This document shows positions 40,273 to 47,939 of a stretch of DNA of 64,000 nt, in pieces. Location: positions 38,446-102,445 of the IMG/VR virus record IMGVR_UViG_3300049001_000080. One strand, given 5' to 3'. The first letter of the stretch is position 1, and each line of letters begins with the position of its first letter. This DNA is from a virus. A program made the translations under genes and the position numbers. The notes under the pieces were generated by a model. That model did no database searches. It was not told the DNA's origin and worked only from the letters and a program-made list of their open reading frames with translations.

Positions 40273-40592
40273 CCCGTGAACTCCATGCCGGCGAGCATCA
40301 TCTGACGGCGCATCCGCGCGACGGTGTCCTCCAGGTCGCTGATCCTCGTCCGCAGCCGACCGGACACCTCGCGCTCCTCGTCGAGCTGGGTCCGGAGGTG
40401 GGTGAGCTGTCCCTCTAGCTGCTTGATGCCGCTCTCCCAGATGAGGCGGGCGCGCTCGTACGCCCCGGCGTCCACCTTCTGGATCTCGACGCGACTGGTG
40501 GCGGCCGAGACCTTGGTCGCCTGCTTGTACGCCAGGTACGCGCAGATGACCGCGGCGAATCCAGCCAGCACGGGGCCGATGACGCCGTTCAC
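40269..40592 (-). CDS. Membrane-anchored coiled-coil protein
   Basis: 107 residues from GTG 40592, GTGA-coupled. Residues 3-22 (GVIGPVLAGFAAVICAYLAYK) are a membrane segment; residues 50-100 form a coiled coil (LEGQLTHLRTQLDEEREVSGRLRTRISDLEDTVARM). Anchor plus coiled coil is typical of small phage membrane proteins near lysis genes. A holin accessory or spanin-like role is possible but unproved. Confidence 0.75.
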   Translation of the reverse strand: MNGVIGPVLAGFAAVICAYLAYKQATKVSAATSRVEIQKVDAGAYERARLIWESGIKQLEGQLTHLRTQLDEEREVSGRLRTRISDLEDTVARMRRQMMLAGMEFTG

Positions 40593-41062
40593 GGCGCGCC
40601 GACCGGCGGGGGAGGTGGGCGGTACTGGGTGCGTCTCCGGGGCTCTGGCCACCCTGAGATGAGGTAGACCAGGGCCGCGAGGATACCCCAGGTGGCAGCG
40701 GCCACCCACGCTCGGTACGCGCCGTACAGGACCCATGCCGCGAGGAACCCGCCCGCCCAGACCACCTTGATGGCCACCGCGCAGGCGAACCCGCCCCAGT
40801 CCTCCCGGGCGAACGCCTGCACCGCGCAGACTACACCTGCGCTAATCCAGACAAACGCCCATACTTGGTATGGGGCCAGGTACTCCAGCGCCCGGTACGT
40901 GGGGGAGCCGGTCGGCTGGGAGTGGGGGTCGAGGAGGCTGTAGCCCACCACCTCGTCGATGAAGCCGAAGATCAGCAGCGCGGCACCCCGCCTCCCCACG
41001 CGGAGGCCGACTCGGTGCGCCAGCAGGAGCGCTGCCACCCTCATACGCCAGACAGCCCTCAC
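40589..41062 (-). CDS. Four-pass membrane protein, holin candidate
   Basis: 157 residues from GTG 41062 (AGAAGG upstream; GTG 41101 and ATG 41044 are alternatives). Four predicted membrane segments: AALLIFGFIDEVVGYSLL, VWAFVWISAGVVCAVQAF, ACAVAIKVVWAGGFLAAWVLY and WVAAATWGILAALVYLI. C-terminus is cytoplasmic-like and Pro/Arg-rich (RRRTQYRPPPPP). With the membrane coiled-coil neighbour it could form the lysis gate, though the endolysin gene is 5 kb away. Confidence 0.7.
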   Translation of the reverse strand: MRAVWRMRVAALLLAHRVGLRVGRRGAALLIFGFIDEVVGYSLLDPHSQPTGSPTYRALEYLAPYQVWAFVWISAGVVCAVQAFAREDWGGFACAVAIKVVWAGGFLAAWVLYGAYRAWVAAATWGILAALVYLISGWPEPRRRTQYRPPPPPVGAP

Positions 41063-41127
41063 ACGCCTTCTGTGGCCATGCGGGTAGATACGCAGGGTCA
41101 CGACGAACGAGCGGCCTACCGCGTGCG

Positions 41128-41496
41128 TCAGCCTAGGAGGTGACGCACGGCTACCTGTAGCTCGTCCGCCGTGAGCATCTCGCGCCGGGCCGCTTTGGCC
41201 CTGATCACGTCGATCGAGAGGTGTGCCGGCATCGACCGGCGTGACGTCCACCCGGGGTCGGGCTCGTGGGCCCTGACGGCCTCCAGGACGCCGGATACCT
41301 GCGCGGTGACGCCGTCGACCCAGAGGAGGGCCGGCGTCTCCTCCGTGGCCACCAGGGGGTCGCCGTGGCAGGAGAGCGACGAGTCGGGGCCGATGACGCC
41401 GGCCAGCTCCTCGGCGAGCTGGTGCAGGACCAGCGGGCCCTCGACCTGCACGACCCAGCGCGTGCCGTCCCAGAGCCAGCCGGCCGAGCTAGTCAA
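41128..41496 (-). CDS. Unknown protein, TTG start
   Basis: 122 residues, TTG at 41496 overlapping the preceding stop; no better start. Begins TSSAGWLWDGTRWVVQVEG, then helices (LVLHQLAEELAGVIG, TAQVSGVLEAVRAHE) and a C-terminal helix pair (LSIDVIRAKAARREMLTADELQVAVRHLL). No domain recognised. Confidence 0.7.
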   Translation of the reverse strand: MTSSAGWLWDGTRWVVQVEGPLVLHQLAEELAGVIGPDSSLSCHGDPLVATEETPALLWVDGVTAQVSGVLEAVRAHEPDPGWTSRRSMPAHLSIDVIRAKAARREMLTADELQVAVRHLLG

Positions 41497-42889
41497 CGGA
41501 CCACCACCCGTCGTCCTGCTCGGGCATGTGCTGGTAGTGCGTCCCCTCCAGGTCGAGCGCGGCGAGGTTGCGCGCCGCGACGCCCTCGCCCTCGTCGATC
41601 ATCGCCCGCTGCTCGGCGGGGGTGAAGGACCTCATGGCCACCCGCGCCGAGGCCGTCGTGCTCAGGCCGCCCCGGCGGCCCACCTCAGCTCGCACCAGCG
41701 AGGCGACGTGCCCCTCGTCGCCGTAGGTGGTCGGCAGCGCGTGGTCAGGGTCCGCGTCCACCGTCTCGTCCTGCGGCAGGTCGCCGAACTCCTGGCGGTC
41801 CGGGCCGCGGTGCCACAGCAGCGGGTCCGCGGCGGCCAGCGTGGGTCGGGCTCCGTCGAGCGAGGCCATCTTGATCTCCCTCCAGGGCGACGCCTTGCAC
41901 TCGTCCCGCAGCGCGGGGTTCTTCCGCGCGTGCTCCGGCTCCCACCACGCGGCCTGCTCCGAGTGGTCGCCGTCCGGGTCGTCGGGGTTGACGGCCACCC
42001 GGCCGTCGTGCAGCGTCAGGGATGCCTCGCTCGGGATGACCAGGACGTGGCCCTGGTACGGCCCGGACCGCCAGGTGTGCGTGACGACCCCGCCGTGCGG
42101 CACGGCCTGGCCGACCTCCTCGGCGAACTCGCGCATCGCGCCGTGCAGCGAGTTGTGGTCGCCCGGCTCGATCCCTCCTCCTGGGAACTCCCAACGGCCG
42201 GCGGCCGGGTCACCCTCGTCGTGGATGCCGCGCTGGAGCATCAGCACCCGGCCGGTGTCACGGGCCTTGAGCGCCAGGCCGGCGTGCGTCGGGGGCTCGA
42301 CGGCCTCCGGGGTGCTGGCGAGCACGAGGCCTGCGTCGGGGTGGTAGCCGGGGTAGGTGACCGCCGCCGGCTCCACCGGTCCCTGGGGGCCGACCAGCCC
42401 GTGCTCCGGGTCGAGGTGGAGCGGGGTGAGCTGGCCGTCGAGCACCCCGTCGAACGTCCCTGCCGATGCCATCGAGTGCCTCCCGGTGCCGCGGTCGTAG
42501 CTGCCTGGCTGGAGCACCGGGCTGCCCGGGCCGATCCAGTGTGGCTCGTCCTTGTCGATGGTGACGTCCCTGCCGAACATGCCGCGCGCCTGCGCCTCGT
42601 ACTGCGTCGCGAGGGCGTGGGCGCAGAGTCTGCCCTCGTAGCGGCGCCAGGGGCCGGTGCGACCCCAGCTATAGGAGGCCCAGGCGCACGCGCAGGCCCA
42701 GCTCGCGACCTGCTGCCGGCCGGGCACCCGGGACAGCTCGGTCTCGTAGACCGCGGTGTCGCCCCGGACGTGCGCCACGACGCGCCCGGGGTTGGCCACG
42801 ATGACCCGGACGCCGCCCTCCGACCTGATGCGTCGGGCCTTCGCCCGGACGTCGGCCCACGTCGCGGTACGCGCCAGGTCGAGGGCCAC
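41489..42889 (-). CDS. SWIM zinc finger-Nudix hydrolase fusion
   Basis: 466 residues. N-terminal 100: a SWIM-like module with CAC (Cys66, Cys68) and CAH (Cys89, His91) after a strand-rich segment, normally DNA- or protein-binding. Residues about 205-330: a Nudix domain, with box GGGIEPGDHNSLHGAMREFAEEVG split here as GGGIEPGD and AMREFAEEVG, giving the G, E, RE and EE metal ligands. The C-terminal 130 residues are low-complexity and end HMPEQDDGWWSVD. Nudix enzymes hydrolyse nucleoside-diphosphate-linked compounds. The fusion sits within the structural half, so it might be packaged; not shown. Confidence 0.85.
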   Translation of the reverse strand: MALDLARTATWADVRAKARRIRSEGGVRVIVANPGRVVAHVRGDTAVYETELSRVPGRQQVASWACACAWASYSWGRTGPWRRYEGRLCAHALATQYEAQARGMFGRDVTIDKDEPHWIGPGSPVLQPGSYDRGTGRHSMASAGTFDGVLDGQLTPLHLDPEHGLVGPQGPVEPAAVTYPGYHPDAGLVLASTPEAVEPPTHAGLALKARDTGRVLMLQRGIHDEGDPAAGRWEFPGGGIEPGDHNSLHGAMREFAEEVGQAVPHGGVVTHTWRSGPYQGHVLVIPSEASLTLHDGRVAVNPDDPDGDHSEQAAWWEPEHARKNPALRDECKASPWREIKMASLDGARPTLAAADPLLWHRGPDRQEFGDLPQDETVDADPDHALPTTYGDEGHVASLVRAEVGRRGGLSTTASARVAMRSFTPAEQRAMIDEGEGVAARNLAALDLEGTHYQHMPEQDDGWWSVD

Positions 42890-42892
42890 GGC

Positions 42893-43834
42893 TCAGCGCA
42901 GGTGGTAGTGGTGGTGGAGGATCTCCATCACGCGCTCCGCCCGCGTCTGGCCGCCCGCAGCAGCCTCGTGATCCACGCGCGCAGCCACGCGAGGGTCCTC
43001 GTCCAGAAAGGAGGCACCATCGCCCGGCGTCGGCGCGGGCGGCGTGACCTCGGGGAACGGGCGGCCGGTGATGGCCGTGAAGGCCTGCGCGTACTTCGCC
43101 AGGTCGAACCCGGCCCGGAACTCGGGGTGCTCGGCGTGCGCGCGGAAGATAGCCACCCAGACCTCGGACCGCTGGTGCCGGAGGAATGAGGCGGTCATCT
43201 CGACCCGCTGCGCCCAGGTGATGTTCGCCTCGGCCGATCGGTCCGACGGCGAGTACGCGCCGCTGACGGTGCAGTGGCCGCCCCATCGAGGGGAGCCGGC
43301 GACGTAGTCCCACTGGCCGGCGCGGGTCTGCGACTGCTGCGCGACGTGCAGGTCCAGCCCGTTGAGCACGCCGAGGAAGAGGTAGAGGGCGGCCCGGACC
43401 TCCTCCTCGTCGGTCGGGTCCACCTTGGCGAAGCCGAGGATCACGCCCTCGCGGGTGAGGTACTCCAGGAAGTCCTGGATCACCATCCCGCCGTCCTCCT
43501 GGCGGGGGTCGCCCTCGGGCAGCGTCGGGTCGAAGCCGGGGTTCTGGCTCCGGTACCAGGCGCAGACCTCGTCCCAGGTCGCCTCGACCCGGCTGCCGGT
43601 CAGGACCTGCGTGACAAGCCGCCGCAGGTTGTCGGCGCCGGTCGGGACGCAGATGCCGTACGCGTCGTTGTGGTCGAGCGCGAACAGGACGCCGGCCAGG
43701 TCGTCGACGCCGATGGGGTGCTCGGGGACCTGGCGGACGAAGTCGCGCAGCCTGAGCGCGGGGCGCTCGGGGTCGCCCGGCCGTAGCCCGAGCTTGAGCT
43801 GCGGGTGGTCCTGCACGCCGACTGCGTCGCTCAC
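42893..43834 (-). CDS. Unknown 313-residue protein of the structural half
   Basis: GTG 43834 in GTGA overlap. Mostly helical with conserved-looking stretches: IGVDDLAGVLFALDHNDAYG, DFLEYLTREGVILGFAKV, VRAALYLFLGVLNGLDLHVAQQSQ, GSPRWGGHCTVSGAYSP, WAQRVEMTASFLRHQRSEVWVAIF. The His/Asp/Cys content of the middle would allow an enzyme but no known triad is clear. C-terminal 70 residues are Pro-rich and disordered. No family recognised. Confidence 0.8.
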   Translation of the reverse strand: MSDAVGVQDHPQLKLGLRPGDPERPALRLRDFVRQVPEHPIGVDDLAGVLFALDHNDAYGICVPTGADNLRRLVTQVLTGSRVEATWDEVCAWYRSQNPGFDPTLPEGDPRQEDGGMVIQDFLEYLTREGVILGFAKVDPTDEEEVRAALYLFLGVLNGLDLHVAQQSQTRAGQWDYVAGSPRWGGHCTVSGAYSPSDRSAEANITWAQRVEMTASFLRHQRSEVWVAIFRAHAEHPEFRAGFDLAKYAQAFTAITGRPFPEVTPPAPTPGDGASFLDEDPRVAARVDHEAAAGGQTRAERVMEILHHHYHLR

Positions 43835-45591
43835 GCGGGTGTCCCCTCGTCGTCCGGGTGGGTGTACCCGGGCTGGACGGACTCGGCGTACGAGCGCCAG
43901 TGCCCCGGGCCGCTCCACCGTACCGGCTGGCCCAGCTCGCTCACCGCGCCCCGCTTGTCGTCGCCCTTGACGTGCGGCGGGAAGTAGCCGTCGCCGGTGC
44001 GGAAGTGGTACGCGCCGCCGATGGCGTGGGTGTGGGCGCCGATCGCCTCGACCTCGTCGGGGGTGTCCACTACGACCACCGGGTCGATGTCGATGCGCTT
44101 CTGGTCGTCGTCATGGAAGACCCCTAGGTGGTGCCGGCCGTTCTCCAGCAGGGGGCGGAACCTCGCGAGCGCGGAGTCCATCGCCCGGTGGAAGGTGTGG
44201 CGGTCTGCTCCCTCGTGCACCGATACGGACTGCATGCCCGGCGGCTTCACCGAGAGCGCGTACTTGTCCGCGTCCGACTCCAGGGCGACCCCGGTGTGCG
44301 CGTCGATGGTGGCGCCGCCCCAGGGCTTGCGCGCCTCGCCGTAGGCGTGCTCCTTGACCTGGCCCCACTGCTGGTCGAGCCCGGTCAGCGGGGCTCGGTC
44401 GTGGCGCATCTGGTCGACCATCCCCCTGCCTCGCATCGCGATGTCGTCGAACTCCTCCCGCGACACCGGGCGGCTGTTCCCGCGCGCCTCCGCCGGGGTG
44501 ATGTACCTCGTGCCGGCGTCCGGAGTCCTCGTCAGGGCCGGCGCCGAGGCCGTGGCGTGGGAGGCGTGGTGCTCGGAGTCCAGGTGTCGCCTGGCGCTCG
44601 ACAGCGCGTCGCCCCAGTCGCGGTGCCAGAGCTGGCCGGGGCCGTGCTGAGGGCAGTTGACGCGGTACCGGACGTCGTCCTCCCAGCCGGCGGGGTCTGC
44701 CTCGGACTCGACGATGTCCTCCGGCCTCGTCGCCCCGGCGGCCGTCGCGTAGGGCATCCCGCCCGGCACGTGATCCCCCGGCTTTCCGAGGGGACAGGAC
44801 TCCTGGAGCGCCCAGGAGCCGCGGGGGCACCGGCCGCGGTCGACGGACGTCCACACCGCGTAGCCGGCGCGCTGGGTCGCCTGCGCGTCGAGGCCCCGCG
44901 GGTACCAGCAGTGCGAGTCGCGCCTGAAACGGCACCAGTCGTATGAGGAGTCCGGATCGGCCGGCGGCTTGAGTAGGTCGGAGACCCAGCCGGCCTCGCG
45001 CATGAGGTCGGAGACGCTGCGGCCCCGGAACGCGCCGTCGTGGCTGTAGGACGTGTCGGAGTGCTGCCACCCGTTGTCCGGGTCGTAGCGGGCCGGCGTG
45101 CCGCAGGGGCACGTAGCCGCGGTGCGCGCCAGCAGGCCGTCGGTGACGGCGTACGGGGCCGGCTCCCCCTCGTAGTCCGGGCGCCAGCGGTCGGCGTTGG
45201 CCTCGGTCAGCAGCTCGGCGGCCAGCCGGTCCAGACGCTCGGACCGGTCGGTGTCCACCCAGTGCCCGGCCGTCTTGGCCAGCACGCGCCCGCCGTGGTA
45301 GTCGCTGGCCGGCACCGACGGCGCCATGGGCGGCCGGTCCACCAGTACGCCAGCCAGCCCCGGGTAGTGCTCGGCTGCCGTGCCCCCGGACGCGGTCGCC
45401 TGCTCGCCTAGGGGCGCCAGCTCGGAGCTGGCGTACTCGCCGCCACCCAGGCCCCCGTCGAGGCGGACCAGGTAGGTCTCGTCGCCGGCCCGTGAGCCGT
45501 CCTCGACGGCCGTCACCGTCCCGGCCACGCGCTCGCGGGTCATCACCCGCTGGCCCGGCCGGTACTCGTACCACAGCCTAGGGTCGACCAT
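43831..45591 (-). CDS. Multidomain 586-residue protein, unknown
   Basis: Start MVDPRLWYEYRPGQRV with an SH3-like beta module (RVAGTVTAVEDGSR, TYLVRLDGG). The middle has scattered Cys/His/Trp (CPCGTPARYD, WCRFRRDSHCWYPRG, NCPQHGPGQLWHRDW), possibly metal sites. C-terminal 190 residues (PVSREEFDDIAMRGRGMVDQM, WGGATIDAHTG, GVFHDDDQKRIDIDPVVVVD, AIGGAYHFRTGDGYFPPHV) look like one conserved alpha/beta domain with acidic motifs, of the type found at the ends of phage polyvalent and toxin-like proteins. Role unknown; possibly an injected protein. Confidence 0.8.
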   Translation of the reverse strand: MVDPRLWYEYRPGQRVMTRERVAGTVTAVEDGSRAGDETYLVRLDGGLGGGEYASSELAPLGEQATASGGTAAEHYPGLAGVLVDRPPMAPSVPASDYHGGRVLAKTAGHWVDTDRSERLDRLAAELLTEANADRWRPDYEGEPAPYAVTDGLLARTAATCPCGTPARYDPDNGWQHSDTSYSHDGAFRGRSVSDLMREAGWVSDLLKPPADPDSSYDWCRFRRDSHCWYPRGLDAQATQRAGYAVWTSVDRGRCPRGSWALQESCPLGKPGDHVPGGMPYATAAGATRPEDIVESEADPAGWEDDVRYRVNCPQHGPGQLWHRDWGDALSSARRHLDSEHHASHATASAPALTRTPDAGTRYITPAEARGNSRPVSREEFDDIAMRGRGMVDQMRHDRAPLTGLDQQWGQVKEHAYGEARKPWGGATIDAHTGVALESDADKYALSVKPPGMQSVSVHEGADRHTFHRAMDSALARFRPLLENGRHHLGVFHDDDQKRIDIDPVVVVDTPDEVEAIGAHTHAIGGAYHFRTGDGYFPPHVKGDDKRGAVSELGQPVRWSGPGHWRSYAESVQPGYTHPDDEGTPA

Positions 45592-45618
45592 CCCCGGCCC
45601 CTCCTGGCGCCTAGGGCG

Positions 45619-46587
45619 TCAGCCGCCCGTGCGCGTGATGACGATGACCACTCCCGCAGCACCCGCGCCACCGGCGCCCGACGCGTTGGTGTTCAGGCTG
45701 CCCGCGCCCCCACCGCCGCCACCGCCGTAGATGCCGCCCGCACCCCCGGCACCGCTCGCGGCCGAGATCGACGACGCGCCCCCGCCACCCCCGACGCCCG
45801 GCTGCCCGGAGGTGGAGGCCCCCGCCGCGCCCGCCGCGCCAGCGCCACCGGCCGTGCCGCCGGCACCGACGGCCAGCGTCGAGATGGCCGACCCACCGCC
45901 CGCGCCACCGACCGACGCCGCGTCGCCCGTGGTGATGCCACCGCCGGAGCCGCCACCGCCCGTGCCGGCCCCCGTCGACCCCGCGACCCCCGCGGCTCCG
46001 GTGGTGGAGGCCGAGCCTCCCGCGCCGGAGGCGAGCAGGCCGGAGACGGACGCGCCGCCCGCGCCTGCCGTCGCCGTCCCCGCGGCGCCGGCCAGGCCGC
46101 CCAGGGCCCGCAGGACGCTGCCGAAGGCCGACGCGCCACCGGCGCCACCCGCGTTGCCGTCCGTGGTGTCCGCGGTGACCGCCGCCCCGGCCGTACCCGC
46201 CGCCCCGACGGTCACCGCGACGGTGGCGCCCAGCGAGGCCGCCGGCACCGTGATCGAAGAGTACGCACCCCCGCCTCCGCCACCCCCGCCGCAGCGGACG
46301 GCACCAGCGGCACCGCGCCGGCCTGAGCCGCCGCCGCCGCCAGCGCCGACGGCGATCACCGTGACGGAGGTAGCGCCGGCCGGCTTGGTCCAGGTCCCGT
46401 TGGCCGTGAAGACCTGGGTGCCCGCCGTGGTCGGGCCGAGGTCGGTGATCGTCGTGCCCACGAGGCCGCTCGGGATGCTGGCGAACTGGTCGTCCGTCAG
46501 GCTGGCCGACTGGCCCTCGTTGTAGCTGTTCCCGTCGGGGAGGAGCACGCTCCGGTAGCCTGTGGCGATCTGTACCAGGCGGCCCAT
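45619..46587 (-). CDS. Glycine-rich adhesin with shared N-terminal module
   Basis: 322 residues. The first 55 (MGRLVQIATGYRSVLLPDG to TTITDLGPT) match the starts of the two fibre genes at 47940-52487 and 52514-53683, so they should anchor to the same site. Then a beta module (QVFTANGTWTKPAGATSVTVIAVGAGG) opens into over 200 residues of Gly/Ala/Ser repeats (many GGGGG runs, as in T4 gp38-type receptor tips). A receptor-recognition tip is likely. Ends VVIVITRTGG. Confidence 0.85.
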   Translation of the reverse strand: MGRLVQIATGYRSVLLPDGNSYNEGQSASLTDDQFASIPSGLVGTTITDLGPTTAGTQVFTANGTWTKPAGATSVTVIAVGAGGGGGSGRRGAAGAVRCGGGGGGGGAYSSITVPAASLGATVAVTVGAAGTAGAAVTADTTDGNAGGAGGASAFGSVLRALGGLAGAAGTATAGAGGASVSGLLASGAGGSASTTGAAGVAGSTGAGTGGGGSGGGITTGDAASVGGAGGGSAISTLAVGAGGTAGGAGAAGAAGASTSGQPGVGGGGGASSISAASGAGGAGGIYGGGGGGGAGSLNTNASGAGGAGAAGVVIVITRTGG

Positions 46588-46639
46588 GGGTCCTCCTCGG
46601 GGGTCGGGCTCGGCGTCGTCACCCCTTCACCCGGCTCCC

Positions 46640-46666
46640 GCCGCGCGTGCACAGGGCACGCGCGGC
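46640..46666 (-). terminator. 11-bp hairpin terminator
   Basis: GCCGCGCGTGC (46640-46650) and GCACGCGCGGC (46656-46666), loop 5, 15 bases past the endolysin stop. Confidence 0.7.
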
Positions 46667-46680
46667 ACCCCGCCCCCGGC

Positions 46681-47727
46681 CTAGGTGACGGGCCCCTCGT
46701 GGACCGTGACGGTGAGGCCGTCGACGGCCTCCCGAGCCGCGTCCACCGCGATCTGGTGGAGCTGCGCGGCGTCCACGCCTCCGGGGTGCTGGAGGACCGA
46801 GGCCAGCGCGGCGAACTTCGCGGCGAGCGCCTGCTGGCCGCTGGCCAGGGAGGCAACCTGCTCCGCCAGCGTCTTGACGGCGTCGCCGAGGCCGGCGGCC
46901 GGGTCGTCCCCCAGCGTGGCGCGCATGGCGCTCAACTGGGCGTCACTGAACCCAGCGACGCTGGGCAGGCCCGCCTTGGCGAACCCCGTCAGGGCGGCGG
47001 AGGACACGCCGGAGATGCCGTGCTCTCGGAGCAGCCAGGCCGTGCCGTCGTCGTCGCGGCGCAGGATGATCATGTCGGTGTCCTCCCGTGGTGGGGGTGG
47101 GGGCGCGACCGGCGGCGCGGTGGCGAGCCAGTCGAGGAGCACCCGGCTGTAGTCAGCCGGCCCGGGCACGCCCGGCACGCGGGCGGTCGAGGTGAACTGC
47201 CGCGCGGCGACCTGCCTGCGGTCCCAGCCGTTGGGCAGCCGCATGGTCGCGTCGAGGTGGGCGGAGTTGTAGTCGGACAGCCACAGCCGCCGCCAGCCGG
47301 GGTGCAGGATGCTGGCGGTGATCTTGTACGGGTTGGCGAACCAGACGCCGGTGTAGAGGCTCCCCGGGTAGCCGAGGCCGCCGCCGCGGTAGGTGAACCG
47401 GGCCGCGGATGCGTCGGCGTCAGCCGGGTTGTTGGTGTCCTCGCTGTCCAGGCACAGCAGGTCCAGCGGGAACGGGCGTGGGCCGCCAGCGTCGCGGATC
47501 GCGTCGAGGTAGTAGTCGAACTGCTCGGCGCCGTCGAACCTGGCCCGGTCGAAGTGGTAGAGGTCCAGCGGCTTGTGCCGGGCGACGGCGTACCGGTAGC
47601 GGTCGGGGAAGGCCGGGTCGCGGAACCCGATGCCCTCGCTGACCTTGAGCGCGAGGCGGTCGTGCGCGGCCCAGTAGACGGCCTGGTCGAGCGCCTGGTG
47701 GTGGGAGGCGTCGAGGAAGGTGGTCAT
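46681..47727 (-). CDS. GH25-like endolysin (lysozyme)
   Basis: 348 residues from ATG 47727, ATGA-coupled. Residues 1-205 have the GH25 pattern: FLDASHHQALD with a catalytic Asp, ALKVSEG, KPLDLYHFDRARFDG, PLDLLCLDSEDTNN with the acidic pair, WLSDYNSAHL. They lack a signal peptide, so a holin is needed. Residues 215-348 are a Pro linker and helical tail (LLREHGISGVSSAALTGFAKAG, LGDAVKTLAEQVASLASGQQALAAKFAAL), perhaps wall-binding or oligomerising. It cuts the peptidoglycan glycan chain at lysis. Confidence 0.85.
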   Translation of the reverse strand: MTTFLDASHHQALDQAVYWAAHDRLALKVSEGIGFRDPAFPDRYRYAVARHKPLDLYHFDRARFDGAEQFDYYLDAIRDAGGPRPFPLDLLCLDSEDTNNPADADASAARFTYRGGGLGYPGSLYTGVWFANPYKITASILHPGWRRLWLSDYNSAHLDATMRLPNGWDRRQVAARQFTSTARVPGVPGPADYSRVLLDWLATAPPVAPPPPPREDTDMIILRRDDDGTAWLLREHGISGVSSAALTGFAKAGLPSVAGFSDAQLSAMRATLGDDPAAGLGDAVKTLAEQVASLASGQQALAAKFAALASVLQHPGGVDAAQLHQIAVDAAREAVDGLTVTVHEGPVT

Positions 47728-47903
47728 CGCAGTCGCGCCCGCGCCTGCGCCAGGTCGCGGTGCCCGGCCAGCTCCGCGCACTCGTCACACGGCGGTCCGT
47801 CACCTGGGCCCGTCGGCTCGCGACCGCAGAACGTCAGCTTGCCCAGCGGCGGCACGAGGTGCGTCGACCCGTCCGCGACGACTACTTTCTGGTCCTCAGG
47901 CAT
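47724..47903 (-). CDS. 59-residue Cys-motif protein upstream of endolysin
   Basis: ATG 47903 preceded by GAGGAGGGCGTGC; stop overlaps the endolysin start as ATGA. MPEDQKVVVADGSTHLVP, then LTFCGREP, CDECAELAGH and a helical basic end (DLAQARARLR). Cys/Cys/Cys/His spacing suggests one small zinc knuckle. High third-position GC supports coding. Tight coupling suggests it is made with the endolysin. Confidence 0.78.
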   Translation of the reverse strand: MPEDQKVVVADGSTHLVPPLGKLTFCGREPTGPGDGPPCDECAELAGHRDLAQARARLR

Positions 47904-47939
47904 GCACGCCCTCCTCGGCGTCGATGGCGCGGCTCGCGG

